From: Litorivicinus sp.
Lineage (GTDB): Bacteria; Pseudomonadota; Gammaproteobacteria; Pseudomonadales; Litorivicinaceae
Length of the DNA: 64,000 nucleotides
Assembly (NCBI GenBank): GCA_018401755.1
Contig: JAGYKJ010000006.1
Span: 434,001-498,000, forward strand
Reading direction: 5' to 3'
The translations under genes and the position numbers were made by a program. Shown here in pieces: positions 44,993 to 54,489 of the stretch. Each line of letters begins with the position of its first letter. The first letter of the stretch is position 1. The notes beneath the pieces are model-generated. The model was not told the DNA's origin and searched no databases. It saw nothing but the letters and a program-made list of their open reading frames with translations.

Positions 44993-46269
44993 TCTTGCTC
45001 TGGACCGCCATCATTCTGATTGGACTGATTTTTTTGAATGTGCCCATTGCGGTGGCTGTCGGCGTTGTAGCGATAGGGGGTTTCCTAATCACCAATGGGC
45101 CTGCCCAACTTTATGACGTCGTCATTGTGCTCTACACAGGGGCCACATCCTTCCCCTTGATCGCTATTCCACTATTCATCCTTGCGGGGAGCCTGATGAA
45201 TACGTCGGGCATTTCCATTCGACTGATTAACTTTGTCTCTTCATTGATTGGCTTTGTTCGAGGCGGTCTTGGCATGGTCAATGTTGGTGTCTCGATGTTT
45301 TTCGCCGAGATTTCGGGGTCTGCTGTGGCAGATGTCGCTGCGACTGGAACCGTCTTAATTCCAGAAATGAAACGACGAGGCTACTCGCGTACCTTTGCCG
45401 CTGCGATTACGTCGTCCTCGGCATCTCTTGCCATCATTATCCCACCCTCTATACCCATGATTTTGTACGGAGCTATCGCTGAAACCTCTGTCTTGAAATT
45501 GTTTCTAGCGGGTGTCGTACCTGGGGTTTTGGGTGGATTTTTACTCATGGTTGTTACCTATATTTTGGCGGTTCGCTACGATCTTCCTCGCGAAGAAAGC
45601 TTTGACCTTCGCCGGGTAGGGAAGGCTTTTCGCGAAGCATTCTGGGCCTTGACTCTTCCCGTGATTATTTTGGGAGGGATTTTTTCGGGGTTCGTGACTG
45701 CCACTGAGGGCGCGGCACTGGCTGTTGTGACGGCTCTGTTCATTGGGACATTTATTTACCGGGATATGAATCTTGAGCGGCTGCACAAGGCGATGCTCGA
45801 GGGGATCTCACAAACTGGTATCGTCATGTTACTGGTTGCGTCCTCAGCAGCGTTGGGACTCTTCCTCACGCAAACCCAAGTTCCACAGCAACTGGCTCAA
45901 TCCATCATCGCATTCACTAATAACCCCTGGGTCGTGCTGGCACTGTTAAACGTCTTGTTATTTGTTCTCGGCATGTTTCTGCATGGCGCCGCTGCCATCA
46001 TTTTGGTCGTGCCAATCGTGATGCCACTGGTCACTGCTGTCGGGATTGATCCGATACATTTCGGAATTGTACTGACCTTAAACTTGGCAATTGGGCAGCA
46101 AACACCGCCAGTTGCGAGTGTTTTGATTACCTCTTGTTCGATTGCAAAAGCTGGGATTTGGGAGACGACACGCACAAACTTACCTTTCATCGCGGTGTTG
46201 GCTTTTATTTTACTGCTGGTGACTTACGTCCCAGCCGTGAGTCTTGGGCTAGTACATCTGCTTGAGTGA
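44989..46269 (+). CDS. dctM: TRAP transporter large permease (DctM type), second sugar-acid system
   Basis: A 426-aa transport subunit with about twelve helices. Diagnostic segments are FPLIAIPLFILAGSLMNTSGIS, GGLGMVNVGVSMFFAEISGSAVADVAA, AIIIPPSIPMILYG and LAIGQQTPPVASVL. It is coupled to dctQ by an ATGA overlap. With DctP and DctQ it forms a complete sodium-dependent importer. Nothing distinguishes its substrate from that of the first TRAP system at 34541-37397. Confidence 0.93.
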   Translation: MILLWTAIILIGLIFLNVPIAVAVGVVAIGGFLITNGPAQLYDVVIVLYTGATSFPLIAIPLFILAGSLMNTSGISIRLINFVSSLIGFVRGGLGMVNVGVSMFFAEISGSAVADVAATGTVLIPEMKRRGYSRTFAAAITSSSASLAIIIPPSIPMILYGAIAETSVLKLFLAGVVPGVLGGFLLMVVTYILAVRYDLPREESFDLRRVGKAFREAFWALTLPVIILGGIFSGFVTATEGAALAVVTALFIGTFIYRDMNLERLHKAMLEGISQTGIVMLLVASSAALGLFLTQTQVPQQLAQSIIAFTNNPWVVLALLNVLLFVLGMFLHGAAAIILVVPIVMPLVTAVGIDPIHFGIVLTLNLAIGQQTPPVASVLITSCSIAKAGIWETTRTNLPFIAVLAFILLLVTYVPAVSLGLVHLLE

Positions 46270-46684
46270 TCGCTACGTTACAAGCGGCGGCTGAGCCCAA
46301 GCATGTGGATGCATCTCGACCCCAAATTTTGGTCAATTTGTTGGACTGAAGTCTTGTCCAGACAACCAAGGAAAGGACCTTGACGAGCTGACTGCTAGGG
46401 GCTGGATTCATGCCGATGTGTCACATCGGAAGTTCGAATGACTGCTTGCTTAGATAGCGGGCTTACCATCGTTGGTTAAATTCATTCATCATAAAAATCA
46501 CACAGACGTTTACTCTCTCGATACGCCCTTCCCATGAGGAAGAGGTATCTTGAGCAATCGAAAGTGGACCCGAATTGTAAGAGACGAGAGGTCTTCTTTT
46601 TGTGGGCTAGCGCGAGTGAGTCATACAAGTTTGATCGTCTAATCGGGCCCGAACCTCAGACCAGTCCTCCACGATTTCAACGAT
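46270..46684. other. 415-base region without a recognised gene
   Basis: Lies between the TRAP operon and the convergent DUF305 gene. A 56-codon plus-strand ORF (ATG near 46534) has no recognisable family or ribosome-binding site and overlaps the DUF305 3' end. No clear terminator, RNA gene or repeat was found. Confidence 0.45.
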
Positions 46685-47086
46685 TTACTGATTCAGTTCT
46701 TTGAGTAACTCCTCCATCAAAATGATTTCTTTCTCTTGCTCGCGAATAATCTGCTCGGCCAGTTCTCGTACGCGTGGGTTCTTGCCGTATTCGAGCAAAA
46801 TCGCCGCCATGTCAACCGCGCCTCGATGATGGGGGATCATGCCAGCGATGAAATCCTTGTCAGCATCACCGGTAAACTGAATCATCATTTCTTGATGCAT
46901 GCGCTCATTGGCCGTTTCATAAGCCTTGGTCGACGGGGATGTACTATCGGTACTTGGTTGTGGTTGAGCTCCGTGTCCGCCGTGTCCGCCGTGTCCGCCG
47001 TGATTACCGTGACTCATTTGGGCGTTTGCCAAGAGCGGCGATAGAGCGATCATTGTCGCAACGGCCAGTATTTTTTTGCGCATCAT
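46685..47086 (-). CDS. DUF305 (CopM-like) secreted histidine-rich protein
   Basis: A 133-aa exported protein. The signal peptide (MMRKKILAVATMIALSPLLANA) is followed by a low-complexity His/Gly tract, MSHGNHGGHGGHGGHG, then the DUF305 helical domain with the hallmark GMIPHHRGAVDMA and KDFIAG. DUF305 proteins are linked to copper or silver binding in the periplasm. GGAACCG precedes the start. It is a single gene with an imperfect inverted repeat at 47113-47132 upstream that could be a metal-regulator site. Confidence 0.88.
   Translation of the reverse strand: MMRKKILAVATMIALSPLLANAQMSHGNHGGHGGHGGHGAQPQPSTDSTSPSTKAYETANERMHQEMMIQFTGDADKDFIAGMIPHHRGAVDMAAILLEYGKNPRVRELAEQIIREQEKEIILMEELLKELNQ
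46973..46999. repeat. Three perfect 9-bp tandem repeats inside the DUF305 gene
   Basis: GTGTCCGCC occurs three times in a row on the plus strand, encoding Gly-Gly-His repeats on the minus strand. Copy-number change would alter the His-rich metal-binding tract without shifting the frame. Confidence 0.85.
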
Positions 47087-47461
47087 CGGTTCCTTACAAG
47101 CATGCGTTTAAATCCCCTAAAATCTTAGGAGACTCACGAGGTTACACCTTGAATATCTGGCTTGTGAAGACTTAGGTGAGCTGGCCTGCGCTCTGGTTTT
47201 TAGGGCGAACTGTCTTAATCCGGGAAACCCTGTAGTTGTCAGTTAAAACAAGATGGACAAGTCGAACGTCACCTTATCGAGTTTTTTCGTCACCGTAAGA
47301 GTTCTTGTGGACCCCAAGAGTCAGCGGAATCAGCGTGACGGCTCAGTTATGACAGGTGTATGCCAATTGCGTCACCTGTAAAAAACGTCGCCCACACAGA
47401 ATTGCTTAGAACCATTTCCGTTATCCAATAACCCCTCTCAATCTCAACGTGACTTTATTGT
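47087..47461. other. 375-base intergenic region with inverted repeats
   Basis: Holds the DUF305 promoter (minus strand) and the 3' flank of the serine dehydratase gene. TCCCCTAA / TTAGGAGA at 47113-47132 is an inverted repeat with one mismatch, a possible operator. ACAGGTG / CACCTGT near 47356-47383 is a second one, without a T-run. No coding sequence is seen. Confidence 0.4.
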
Positions 47462-48859
47462 TTAGCAGCTTGTGACATTCACAGCGAGTCCACCAAGAGA
47501 TGTTTCTTTGTATTTCGTGCTCATATCAGCACCGATTTGTTTCAGCGATTCTACACACTGGTCGAAGGATACTCGGTGTCTCCCATCACCATGTAAAGCC
47601 AATTTAGCAGCCAGATAGGCCTTGGTTGCACCGAAGGCATTTCGCTCGATACAAGGAATTTGAACGAGACCATGTACCGGATCACAGGTCAACCCGAGAT
47701 GATGCTCGAGGGCAATCTCCGCCGCATTCTCGATCTGTTCGGGCGTTCCACCAAGTACTGCGCATAATCCCGCTGCTGCCATCGCTGCGGCACCTCCGAT
47801 TTCAGCTTGGCACCCGGCTTCGGCTCCAGAAATCGATGCATTTCGTTTTAGGATCGAGCCAAAAGCCCCAGCTGTGAAGAAGAACTGTTCTCGGCTTTCC
47901 GCGCTTTGGTATCCAAGATGATCCATGAGATACATTAAAACTGCCGGAACGACCCCGGCTGCCCCGTTGGTCGGCGCTGTCACGACCTGATGTCCTGCCG
48001 CGTTTTCCTCATTGACCGCGAGTGCAAACACACTGAGCCAGTCCGATGCTTCGATGCTCTGTGTGTTGTCAGGATCAGACAATGTTTTGTATATCGGTGA
48101 CGCTCGCCGCGAAAGCTTCAGTGATCCTGGCAATAGTTCGGTTGCAGTGAGACCGCGTTTCACACAGTGAGTCATCGCGCTTGTTAACGTCTCAAGTTGC
48201 TGTGAAATGAGATCCAGAGGTCGCAGGCTTTGCTCATTCAGAGCAATAATTTCGGCAATTGTGAATCCATGGTCTTGGGTGAGTGTCAGCAGCTCAGTTG
48301 CGTTACTAAACGGAAAAGGAACCGTTGGACTCAATTGCGCAGCAGTCACTGCATTCAGTTCTCGCTTGGTTTGAATAAATCCCCCACCAATCGAAAAATA
48401 GGTCTCCGTTACCAGGATCCCCTCTTCACCCTGCAATTCGAATTTGAGTCCATTGGGGTGTTCCTCAAGCCATTCATGCTGATGAAAAAGGATGTCTCGA
48501 TGAGGAAAAAATTCGATATGGGGCATTGTCGGGAATGCAATCGGTTCCAACTTGTCGAACAATTTCGTCAGAGGTGTCAATTGATGCTGCTCGAGCGTGG
48601 ATGGATGCAGTCCTGCAAAGCCATAGACAATTGCGCGATCTGTTTGATGCCCTCGACCAGTCAAGGCAAGTGATCCATACAGATGCACGACAAGTCGACG
48701 ACCCAGTGCAGACGTATCCTTTATCAACGTCATGAATTCAATTGCCGCCAACATTGGGCCCATCGTGTGCGACGAAGACGGGCCGATGCTGAGCTTGAAG
48801 ATATCGAATGTGGAGATGAACCCGGGTTTGATACGAGCTCCTTGTGACGTGAGGCTCAA
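47462..48859 (-). CDS. sdaA: L-serine ammonia-lyase, iron-sulfur type
   Basis: A 465-aa single-chain [4Fe-4S] serine dehydratase that converts L-serine to pyruvate and ammonia. It has the opening FDIFKLSIGPSSSHTMGPM, the C-terminal signature SGAEAGCQAEIGGAAAMAAAGL, and cluster cysteines in GCQAE, LTCDPVHG and IPCIERN. No ATG lies near the expected start; I use TTG 48859, which overlaps the aldehyde dehydrogenase stop as TTGA. It is the last gene of a MocR, epoxide hydrolase, aldehyde dehydrogenase series, so it may act on serine or a related 2-amino-3-hydroxy acid from that pathway. Confidence 0.88.
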   Translation of the reverse strand: MSLTSQGARIKPGFISTFDIFKLSIGPSSSHTMGPMLAAIEFMTLIKDTSALGRRLVVHLYGSLALTGRGHQTDRAIVYGFAGLHPSTLEQHQLTPLTKLFDKLEPIAFPTMPHIEFFPHRDILFHQHEWLEEHPNGLKFELQGEEGILVTETYFSIGGGFIQTKRELNAVTAAQLSPTVPFPFSNATELLTLTQDHGFTIAEIIALNEQSLRPLDLISQQLETLTSAMTHCVKRGLTATELLPGSLKLSRRASPIYKTLSDPDNTQSIEASDWLSVFALAVNEENAAGHQVVTAPTNGAAGVVPAVLMYLMDHLGYQSAESREQFFFTAGAFGSILKRNASISGAEAGCQAEIGGAAAMAAAGLCAVLGGTPEQIENAAEIALEHHLGLTCDPVHGLVQIPCIERNAFGATKAYLAAKLALHGDGRHRVSFDQCVESLKQIGADMSTKYKETSLGGLAVNVTSC

Positions 48860-50349
48860 GAGCCAACCGACTTGGTGCAAATCCAAATCGTTTTCGTTTG
48901 CAGGTATTGCTCGATCGCCTCTGTCCCATTGTCTCGAGATAATGATCCAGACTGTTTATAGCCACCGAATGGCGTCTTGATATCACCTTCTGTAAAGCCA
49001 TTAATCGAAATTGTGCCGCAAGGTAACTCCCGTGCGACGTGCAGAGCTCGATCAATGTCCTGCGTGAATAGCGTGGCATGGAGTCCGTAGTCAGTATCCT
49101 TGGCAAGGGCGATTGCACTCTCAATGCTGTTCACAGTCATGATCCCTAGAACAGGACCGAAAATTTCGTCTTTCGCGATGGTCATCTCCCCGGTGACGTT
49201 CGCAAAAATCGTTGGGTTGATGAAATTACCTTGGGCCGGCTGATGTAATTCGGGAAGTTTGATCGCCCCTTCGGCCTTGCCAAGTTCGATATATTTGTTG
49301 ACGCGCGCGTGGTGTGTATGACTAATCATGCACCCGATATTTGTCTCTAGATTCAGTGGATCCCCAACTGTGTAACGAGCGACCCGATCAGCGATCGCCT
49401 GGGTGAATTCTTCGACCAAAGGTTTGGCGACAATTTGACGCATATTTGCGGAGCAATTCTGGCCTGCATTCCAAAATGCTGAATTAGCAGCATGTTCGAT
49501 CAGCTCATCATTGATGCACGCATCATCTAAGACAATAAAGGGACTTTTTCCGCCCATCTCTAGGGCGATCCCCTTGAGGTTGCTCTCCCCTGAGTATTTC
49601 ATGAAGAGACGTCCAACTTCAGTGGAGCCTGTGAACGAGATCACATCCACATCAGGGTGTTTGCCGAGCGCTGCTCCTGCCTCATGGCCATATCCAGGCA
49701 CCACGTTAAGCACCCCTGCAGGGACACCTGCTTCTCTTGCCAATTCAGCAAACCTCAGCGTGGTGAGGGGCGCTTCTTCAGCTGGTTTGACGACCACCGA
49801 ACATCCGACAGCAAGAGCAGGTGCCACTTTCCACGAAGCCATCACAAGGGGAAAATTCCAAGGTAAGACAAGGCCGGCCACACCGACAGGTTCTCGCGTA
49901 ATCAGCGCCATTGATTGGCGGCCAGTTTGTGGAATCTTGCCAAAATATTTATCTGCAAGCTCTGCGTACCATTGCAGGAAATTGGGGACATCGGTGCCAA
50001 TTTCGTGGATACAATCTGAAATGGTTTTACCGGTATCGAGACATTCGAGGACCGCCAGCTCGTCTGCGTGCTGTCGAACCAAGGCGGCGAGTTTTAGGAG
50101 TACTGATTTGCGAAACTCTGGATCTGCTCTAGACCAGATTCCGCTGTTGAACGCAGCCCGCGCAGCCCTCACAGCATGGTTGACATCATCTTGGTCACAG
50201 CGCGTAACTTCCGCAAGATGTTCTTGGTTTGCGGGATTGATGACACTAAATGTCTGTTTACTATGTGCATCAACATACTCACCGTTGATAAAAGCCTGAT
50301 GTCTAATCTGCATCGAGCGGACAATCGCGTGAATCTCGGTCTGCTGCAT
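48856..50349 (-). CDS. NAD(P)-dependent aldehyde dehydrogenase
   Basis: A 497-aa class of betaine/4-amino-butanal-type aldehyde dehydrogenase. Motifs are LVLPWNFPLVMASWKVAPAL, FTGSTEVGRLFM, catalytic Glu in LEMGGKSPF and nucleophile Cys in GQNCSANMR. GGAG lies 9 bases before the ATG at 50349. It starts 12 bases after the epoxide hydrolase stop and overlaps the serine dehydratase start by 4 bases. The aldehyde is unknown; the best general guess is an amino- or hydroxy-aldehyde made in the same pathway. Confidence 0.9.
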   Translation of the reverse strand: MQQTEIHAIVRSMQIRHQAFINGEYVDAHSKQTFSVINPANQEHLAEVTRCDQDDVNHAVRAARAAFNSGIWSRADPEFRKSVLLKLAALVRQHADELAVLECLDTGKTISDCIHEIGTDVPNFLQWYAELADKYFGKIPQTGRQSMALITREPVGVAGLVLPWNFPLVMASWKVAPALAVGCSVVVKPAEEAPLTTLRFAELAREAGVPAGVLNVVPGYGHEAGAALGKHPDVDVISFTGSTEVGRLFMKYSGESNLKGIALEMGGKSPFIVLDDACINDELIEHAANSAFWNAGQNCSANMRQIVAKPLVEEFTQAIADRVARYTVGDPLNLETNIGCMISHTHHARVNKYIELGKAEGAIKLPELHQPAQGNFINPTIFANVTGEMTIAKDEIFGPVLGIMTVNSIESAIALAKDTDYGLHATLFTQDIDRALHVARELPCGTISINGFTEGDIKTPFGGYKQSGSLSRDNGTEAIEQYLQTKTIWICTKSVGS

Positions 50350-50361
50350 GGGAGCTGTCTC

Positions 50362-51573
50362 CTAAAATACGGTGGTCTTGAGGGTCGAATGGAATTTTTG
50401 CAAATCTTCTACAAGTAAATCAGGCGCTTCTAAGGCCGCAAAATGACCGCCTCTCGGCATTTCAGTCCACTGAGTGACGTTATACAGTCGGTCGACATAC
50501 GTTCGCGGTGGCCAAGCAAGCATTTCCGCTGGAAAGACCGAACATGCAGTGGGGACTTCGACTCGTTTATCGTCGATTGAGAGGATCCGACCGCCTTCTT
50601 CCCTTCGTCCGTAATAGATCCAAGACGCAGTATTAAAGGTGCGGGTCAGGATATAGATCATGACGTGAAAAATGAGATCGTCTTTGGAATACACGCTCTC
50701 AATGTCACCGTCCCGAATATCGGACCATGATCTAAACTTTTCGATGAGCCATGCAGCGATACCCACAGGACTGTCATTCATCGCGTAGCTTAATGTTTGT
50801 GGGCGCGTTGCCTGAACGGTGCGGTATCCATCCTCAATTTGTTGGTCACGATCAAATTGTTCTGCCCATCGATGTTCTTCCGGTGTTTGTGGTCCGAGAG
50901 CGTGTCTCATGGTGAGAATATTAATATGGAGCGCCTTACAATATTTCGCGTGATCAAAACCAAGCCACGAGCTGATAGCGCCCCCCCAATCACCACCCTG
51001 TGCCATATAGGATGTGTAACCTAGATGCTCTGTCATGAGCGTATTCAGATGCCGAGCCATTGCCCTCGGACCCATGGGGCGAGGTGGTCTAGCGGAAAAT
51101 CCGAACCCAGGAAGGGATGGAGCGATGACGTCAAACGCATCATCAACTGATCCACCAAATCGCTCTGGATGTGCAAGTGGTTCGATGATTTTTAGAAACT
51201 CACAAACACTGCCGGGCCAACCGTGTGAGATGAGCAATGGAGTGGGATTCGGACCACTTCCTTTCTCAAACAGATAGTGTGTATCGATCCCATCAACATG
51301 GCTCTGAAAATGGTTGAATTGATCAAGCTTCGCTTGATGATCCCACCAATTAAACTCATGGACCCAATACTGACAAAGCTCCTGAAGGTAGTTGAGGTTC
51401 GTGCCATAGTCCCAGCCGCCATCGTCGGGCATTTCATGCCACACGTATTCGGATACGCGCTTAATTACCCGATTGAGATCGTCTTGTGTTGGCGCAAACC
51501 GATACGGTGTCCCCAAGTTCGGATGGGAACCACGCAAGTCAGATACGGAACTCTTGGGCGTGGCATAACTCAT
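50362..51573 (-). CDS. Epoxide hydrolase, EHN-domain alpha/beta hydrolase
   Basis: A 403-aa enzyme with an N-terminal epoxide-hydrolase (EHN) domain (residues ~15-120, with CQYWVHEFNWWDHQAKLDQF) and an alpha/beta-hydrolase domain. HGWPGS forms the oxyanion region, the nucleophile is Asp in QGGDWGG (about residue 195) and the catalytic His is in RGGHFAALE. It opens epoxides to vicinal diols. GGAG is best spaced for the ATG at 51573; another ATG lies 6 bases upstream. It follows the MocR gene by 120 bases on the same strand and leads the enzyme operon. Confidence 0.9.
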   Translation of the reverse strand: MSYATPKSSVSDLRGSHPNLGTPYRFAPTQDDLNRVIKRVSEYVWHEMPDDGGWDYGTNLNYLQELCQYWVHEFNWWDHQAKLDQFNHFQSHVDGIDTHYLFEKGSGPNPTPLLISHGWPGSVCEFLKIIEPLAHPERFGGSVDDAFDVIAPSLPGFGFSARPPRPMGPRAMARHLNTLMTEHLGYTSYMAQGGDWGGAISSWLGFDHAKYCKALHINILTMRHALGPQTPEEHRWAEQFDRDQQIEDGYRTVQATRPQTLSYAMNDSPVGIAAWLIEKFRSWSDIRDGDIESVYSKDDLIFHVMIYILTRTFNTASWIYYGRREEGGRILSIDDKRVEVPTACSVFPAEMLAWPPRTYVDRLYNVTQWTEMPRGGHFAALEAPDLLVEDLQKFHSTLKTTVF

Positions 51574-51694
51574 TCGCATCTCCGTTTGAAAGCAATTGGG
51601 TCAGATCCATGACCCTATGTCTGGCGGCATTACAACGCGTACAGGAGTTAATGAGGAGGACAGTTTTTAGGATTTTCTGGGACAGACGACTGCT

Positions 51695-53167
51695 TTACCG
51701 CAACAGGGAGTCAACTTCTTCACTAATGATTCGAATTCCATCTTCAATTTTATCGATCGGGACAAAGGCAAATCCGAGACGAAATCCTGATTGATGATTT
51801 CGTGCCAGGTAGTAATTATCACCACTGTCGATTAGGACGCTGCGCGCCCTTAGTCTGGCTTTAAGCTCGATCGCATTAAACGATGGAGGTCCCTCGAGCC
51901 AGAAGGATGTGCCACCCTGAGTGCTCGAGATTCTTAAAAAACCAAGATACTTTTGGATTGATTGATGTGTCAGAGCCCATCTGGTCTTGTAGCTCTTTTC
52001 TAGGTTTCTGAGGTGTGCTTCGAAATATCCTTTTCGAATAAATAGTGCGATGACCTCTTGCAGGAACAGCGGCGCATGTCTGTACATCGCCGCCCGTGCT
52101 TGTCGAGCAGCTTGAATAATATTCGGATGGGCGACCATGAAACCAACACGGAGTCCTGGAGAAATGGTTTTGGAGAAACTACCCAAGTAGATGACTCGTT
52201 CGGCGTCGAGTGACCGAAGGGTTGGCACGGAATGTTTGAAAAAATTCATTTCCGCTTCATAGTCATCTTCGATGATAAAGAAGCTGTTTGTCGCAGCGCG
52301 GAGAAGCAGATCTTGTCGACGAGCGAGAGTCATGGTTACCATCGTTGGGAACTGATGTGCGGGTGTTGTAAAGATAAGTTTGGTGTCATCAGGGATTGCG
52401 CTCGGATCTAATCCATCGGCATCGATCGGCACACCCACCATGTCGTTTCCGAAGAGTTGAAACGCATCTCTCGCGCCAAAGTATCCTGGATTTTCAATCG
52501 CGACCCTTCCGGACTTTTTCGCGAAAATGGCAGCCAAGATTGCCAGCCCACCTTGCGAACCGGTGGTGATCATAATTTCATCTTCAGAAGCCAGAATTCC
52601 GCGGCTGGTCAATAATCGTTTACGTATTTGGGAGATTAAATGACGACTGTCAGTATCTATCGAGTCTCGAATCCAATCTAAGGTATGTTTTCGACCCAAT
52701 ACTGTGCGCGCACATTCTCTCCAAGAATCTAATGGAAACAACAAAGGATCGATTTGGTTGTACGTAAAGGGGTACGTGTAGTCTTGCCAATCTACCGGGC
52801 TGTCTAGGGTCGATAAATTGACATCAAGCAAATCGATCGAGAAGCCACTGCTGTTGCTCTTGTGATCAGACGGCTCCGCAGTGGGCGTGGACCTTTTAGA
52901 TGACAGACTAATGAAATAACCAGAGCGATCTCGGGATTCAATAAGGCCCGCATCGATCAGTTGCATGTACGCGGCATTCACGGTGTTTCGAGAGACGTTC
53001 AATGTTTTTGATAATTCGCGGCAAGAGGGTAATTTTTGATCGGCTTCAATGTCTGCCTCAACAATGACTCGGCTGATCGCTTCGCACACCATGTCTTGCA
53101 AATTCAGCTTCTGCTCGTCTTTCTCAGAAGCGATCTGTTCAAACAAACTCAATAATTGATTTTTCAC
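51695..53167 (-). CDS. MocR-type (GntR-aminotransferase fusion) transcriptional regulator
   Basis: A 490-aa regulator. The N-terminal ~80 residues form a GntR winged helix (LPSCRELSKTLNVSRNTVNAAY); the rest is an aminotransferase-like domain with the PLP lysine in LGSFSKTISPGLRVGF and IIEDDYEAEM. MocR proteins sense PLP adducts of amino compounds; TauR (taurine) and GabR (GABA) are known examples. The start is GTG with GGA upstream. It is divergent from a TRAP operon and upstream of the epoxide hydrolase operon, so it likely controls both. An amine-containing inducer is expected. Confidence 0.9.
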   Translation of the reverse strand: MKNQLLSLFEQIASEKDEQKLNLQDMVCEAISRVIVEADIEADQKLPSCRELSKTLNVSRNTVNAAYMQLIDAGLIESRDRSGYFISLSSKRSTPTAEPSDHKSNSSGFSIDLLDVNLSTLDSPVDWQDYTYPFTYNQIDPLLFPLDSWRECARTVLGRKHTLDWIRDSIDTDSRHLISQIRKRLLTSRGILASEDEIMITTGSQGGLAILAAIFAKKSGRVAIENPGYFGARDAFQLFGNDMVGVPIDADGLDPSAIPDDTKLIFTTPAHQFPTMVTMTLARRQDLLLRAATNSFFIIEDDYEAEMNFFKHSVPTLRSLDAERVIYLGSFSKTISPGLRVGFMVAHPNIIQAARQARAAMYRHAPLFLQEVIALFIRKGYFEAHLRNLEKSYKTRWALTHQSIQKYLGFLRISSTQGGTSFWLEGPPSFNAIELKARLRARSVLIDSGDNYYLARNHQSGFRLGFAFVPIDKIEDGIRIISEEVDSLLR

Positions 53168-53358
53168 GCATTCCAGTCCGAAAGTGACTTATGCGGCTGT
53201 CAAACCGTATTTGCACTAGGATAGCTTGAGTAACCGGCGATGGTCTGTGAAAAAAATGAACCAGAGCTTCTGTCACGCGGAAATAGTTGATCTGTCCTTT
53301 GGGAATCCAGCGAATCAGGGTGAATCTTCATCCGAACTACTCAGGAAGCGGAGGGACT

Positions 53359-54399
53359 ATGGAACCTTTAAAATCTATAATGACAAGTGTTGTACTGGGC
53401 GCAGCTTTGGTTGCCTCCCAAGCAGCTATGGCCGAGAAAGTGCTTAAAATAGGAACGACTGGGCAGTTGGGGATGCCCATCGGTGATGCCATTGATCAAG
53501 CACTGATTCCAGCAATGGAAAAGGCATCGGGTGGCAAGATGCGTATTGAACCCCACTATCAGGGGAGCTTGTGCGCCGAGCAAAAGTGTGGGGAGCAAGC
53601 GAATCAGGGGCTCTTATCTCTGTGGACGAGCTCAACCGCGAATTTCGGGAGTTTTGGTACCGAGCTCGCGATTTTTGACCTTCCTTTTATTTTCAAGTCG
53701 TTAGACGATGCAAAGCGGATCTCAGATGGCTGGTTGGCTGAACGGCAGTGCAAGTTAGCACTTGAAAATGCGGGACATATTTGCTTATCCGTCTATTCAA
53801 GTGGCGGATTCAGGCAACTCGGGAATGCGACGAAGTCGGTGAAAGTGCCTGACGATATGAAGGGCTTAAAATGGCGAGTCACAAAGAGCCCAGTTGAATA
53901 TATGTTGGTTAAAAATTGGGGAGCTGTGCCAGTTCCTTACGATTGGGGCCAGCTATATCAAGGTCTTCAATCTGGAATTGTCGAGGGTCAATACGTTGCG
54001 ACCCCATGGCAACACGTGGCTAAGCTGCACGAAGTCGCGAAGTATTTCACGGAAATTGGTGGCATGTGGTCTGGAAACATCATTGCGATGGACTCGGGCC
54101 AATATAACGCGCTTTCAGCTGAAGAAAAGAAATGGGTACATGTTGCCGCGGATGCTTATGGGGCTCGCGTGAATGAGCTCGATAATCTGTGGGTGAGTAG
54201 TGGTGAAAAGGCGATAAAAGCGTCAATCAACGAGTGGTACACACCCACCGAGGCGGAGCTTTCCGAATGGCGTAAAGGCGCGATTGGTGCGTGGATTGAT
54301 GCGAAGGGAACCTTTGAACCAGCGGTGGCTAGACGGGTACTCCTCGAGCAAGGATTGGATGATTTTGTTGCACAGCTCGAAAAAGCCGGCGCTCTTTAA
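53359..54399 (+). CDS. dctP: TRAP transporter solute-binding protein (DctP type), MocR locus
   Basis: A 346-aa periplasmic binding protein with signal peptide MEPLKSIMTSVVLGAALVA to AMA. It belongs to DctP, with the ligand Arg in GLKWRVTKSP and GLQSGIVEGQY. CGGAGGGA is close before the ATG at 53359; in-frame upstream starts lack this site. It contains two cysteine pairs (CAEQKC and a later C...C) that could form disulfides. It is divergent from the MocR regulator and followed by permease genes in the unusual order large then small. Confidence 0.92.
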   Translation: MEPLKSIMTSVVLGAALVASQAAMAEKVLKIGTTGQLGMPIGDAIDQALIPAMEKASGGKMRIEPHYQGSLCAEQKCGEQANQGLLSLWTSSTANFGSFGTELAIFDLPFIFKSLDDAKRISDGWLAERQCKLALENAGHICLSVYSSGGFRQLGNATKSVKVPDDMKGLKWRVTKSPVEYMLVKNWGAVPVPYDWGQLYQGLQSGIVEGQYVATPWQHVAKLHEVAKYFTEIGGMWSGNIIAMDSGQYNALSAEEKKWVHVAADAYGARVNELDNLWVSSGEKAIKASINEWYTPTEAELSEWRKGAIGAWIDAKGTFEPAVARRVLLEQGLDDFVAQLEKAGAL

Positions 54400-54421
54400 T
54401 CGTTAACCATTCGCTTAACCG

Positions 54422-54463
54422 AAAGATCATCTAGATTCAGTTTGACTTTAGATGATCTTTTTT
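54422..54463 (+). terminator. Terminator-like hairpin after dctP (MocR locus)
   Basis: AAAGATCATCTA and TAGATGATCTTT form a perfect 12-bp stem around a 15-base loop and run into a T-tract (TTTTTT). This is a good intrinsic terminator sitting between the binding protein and permease genes. Confidence 0.8.
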
Positions 54464-54489
54464 AATTCTGCGACCATAAGTGAGTGATC

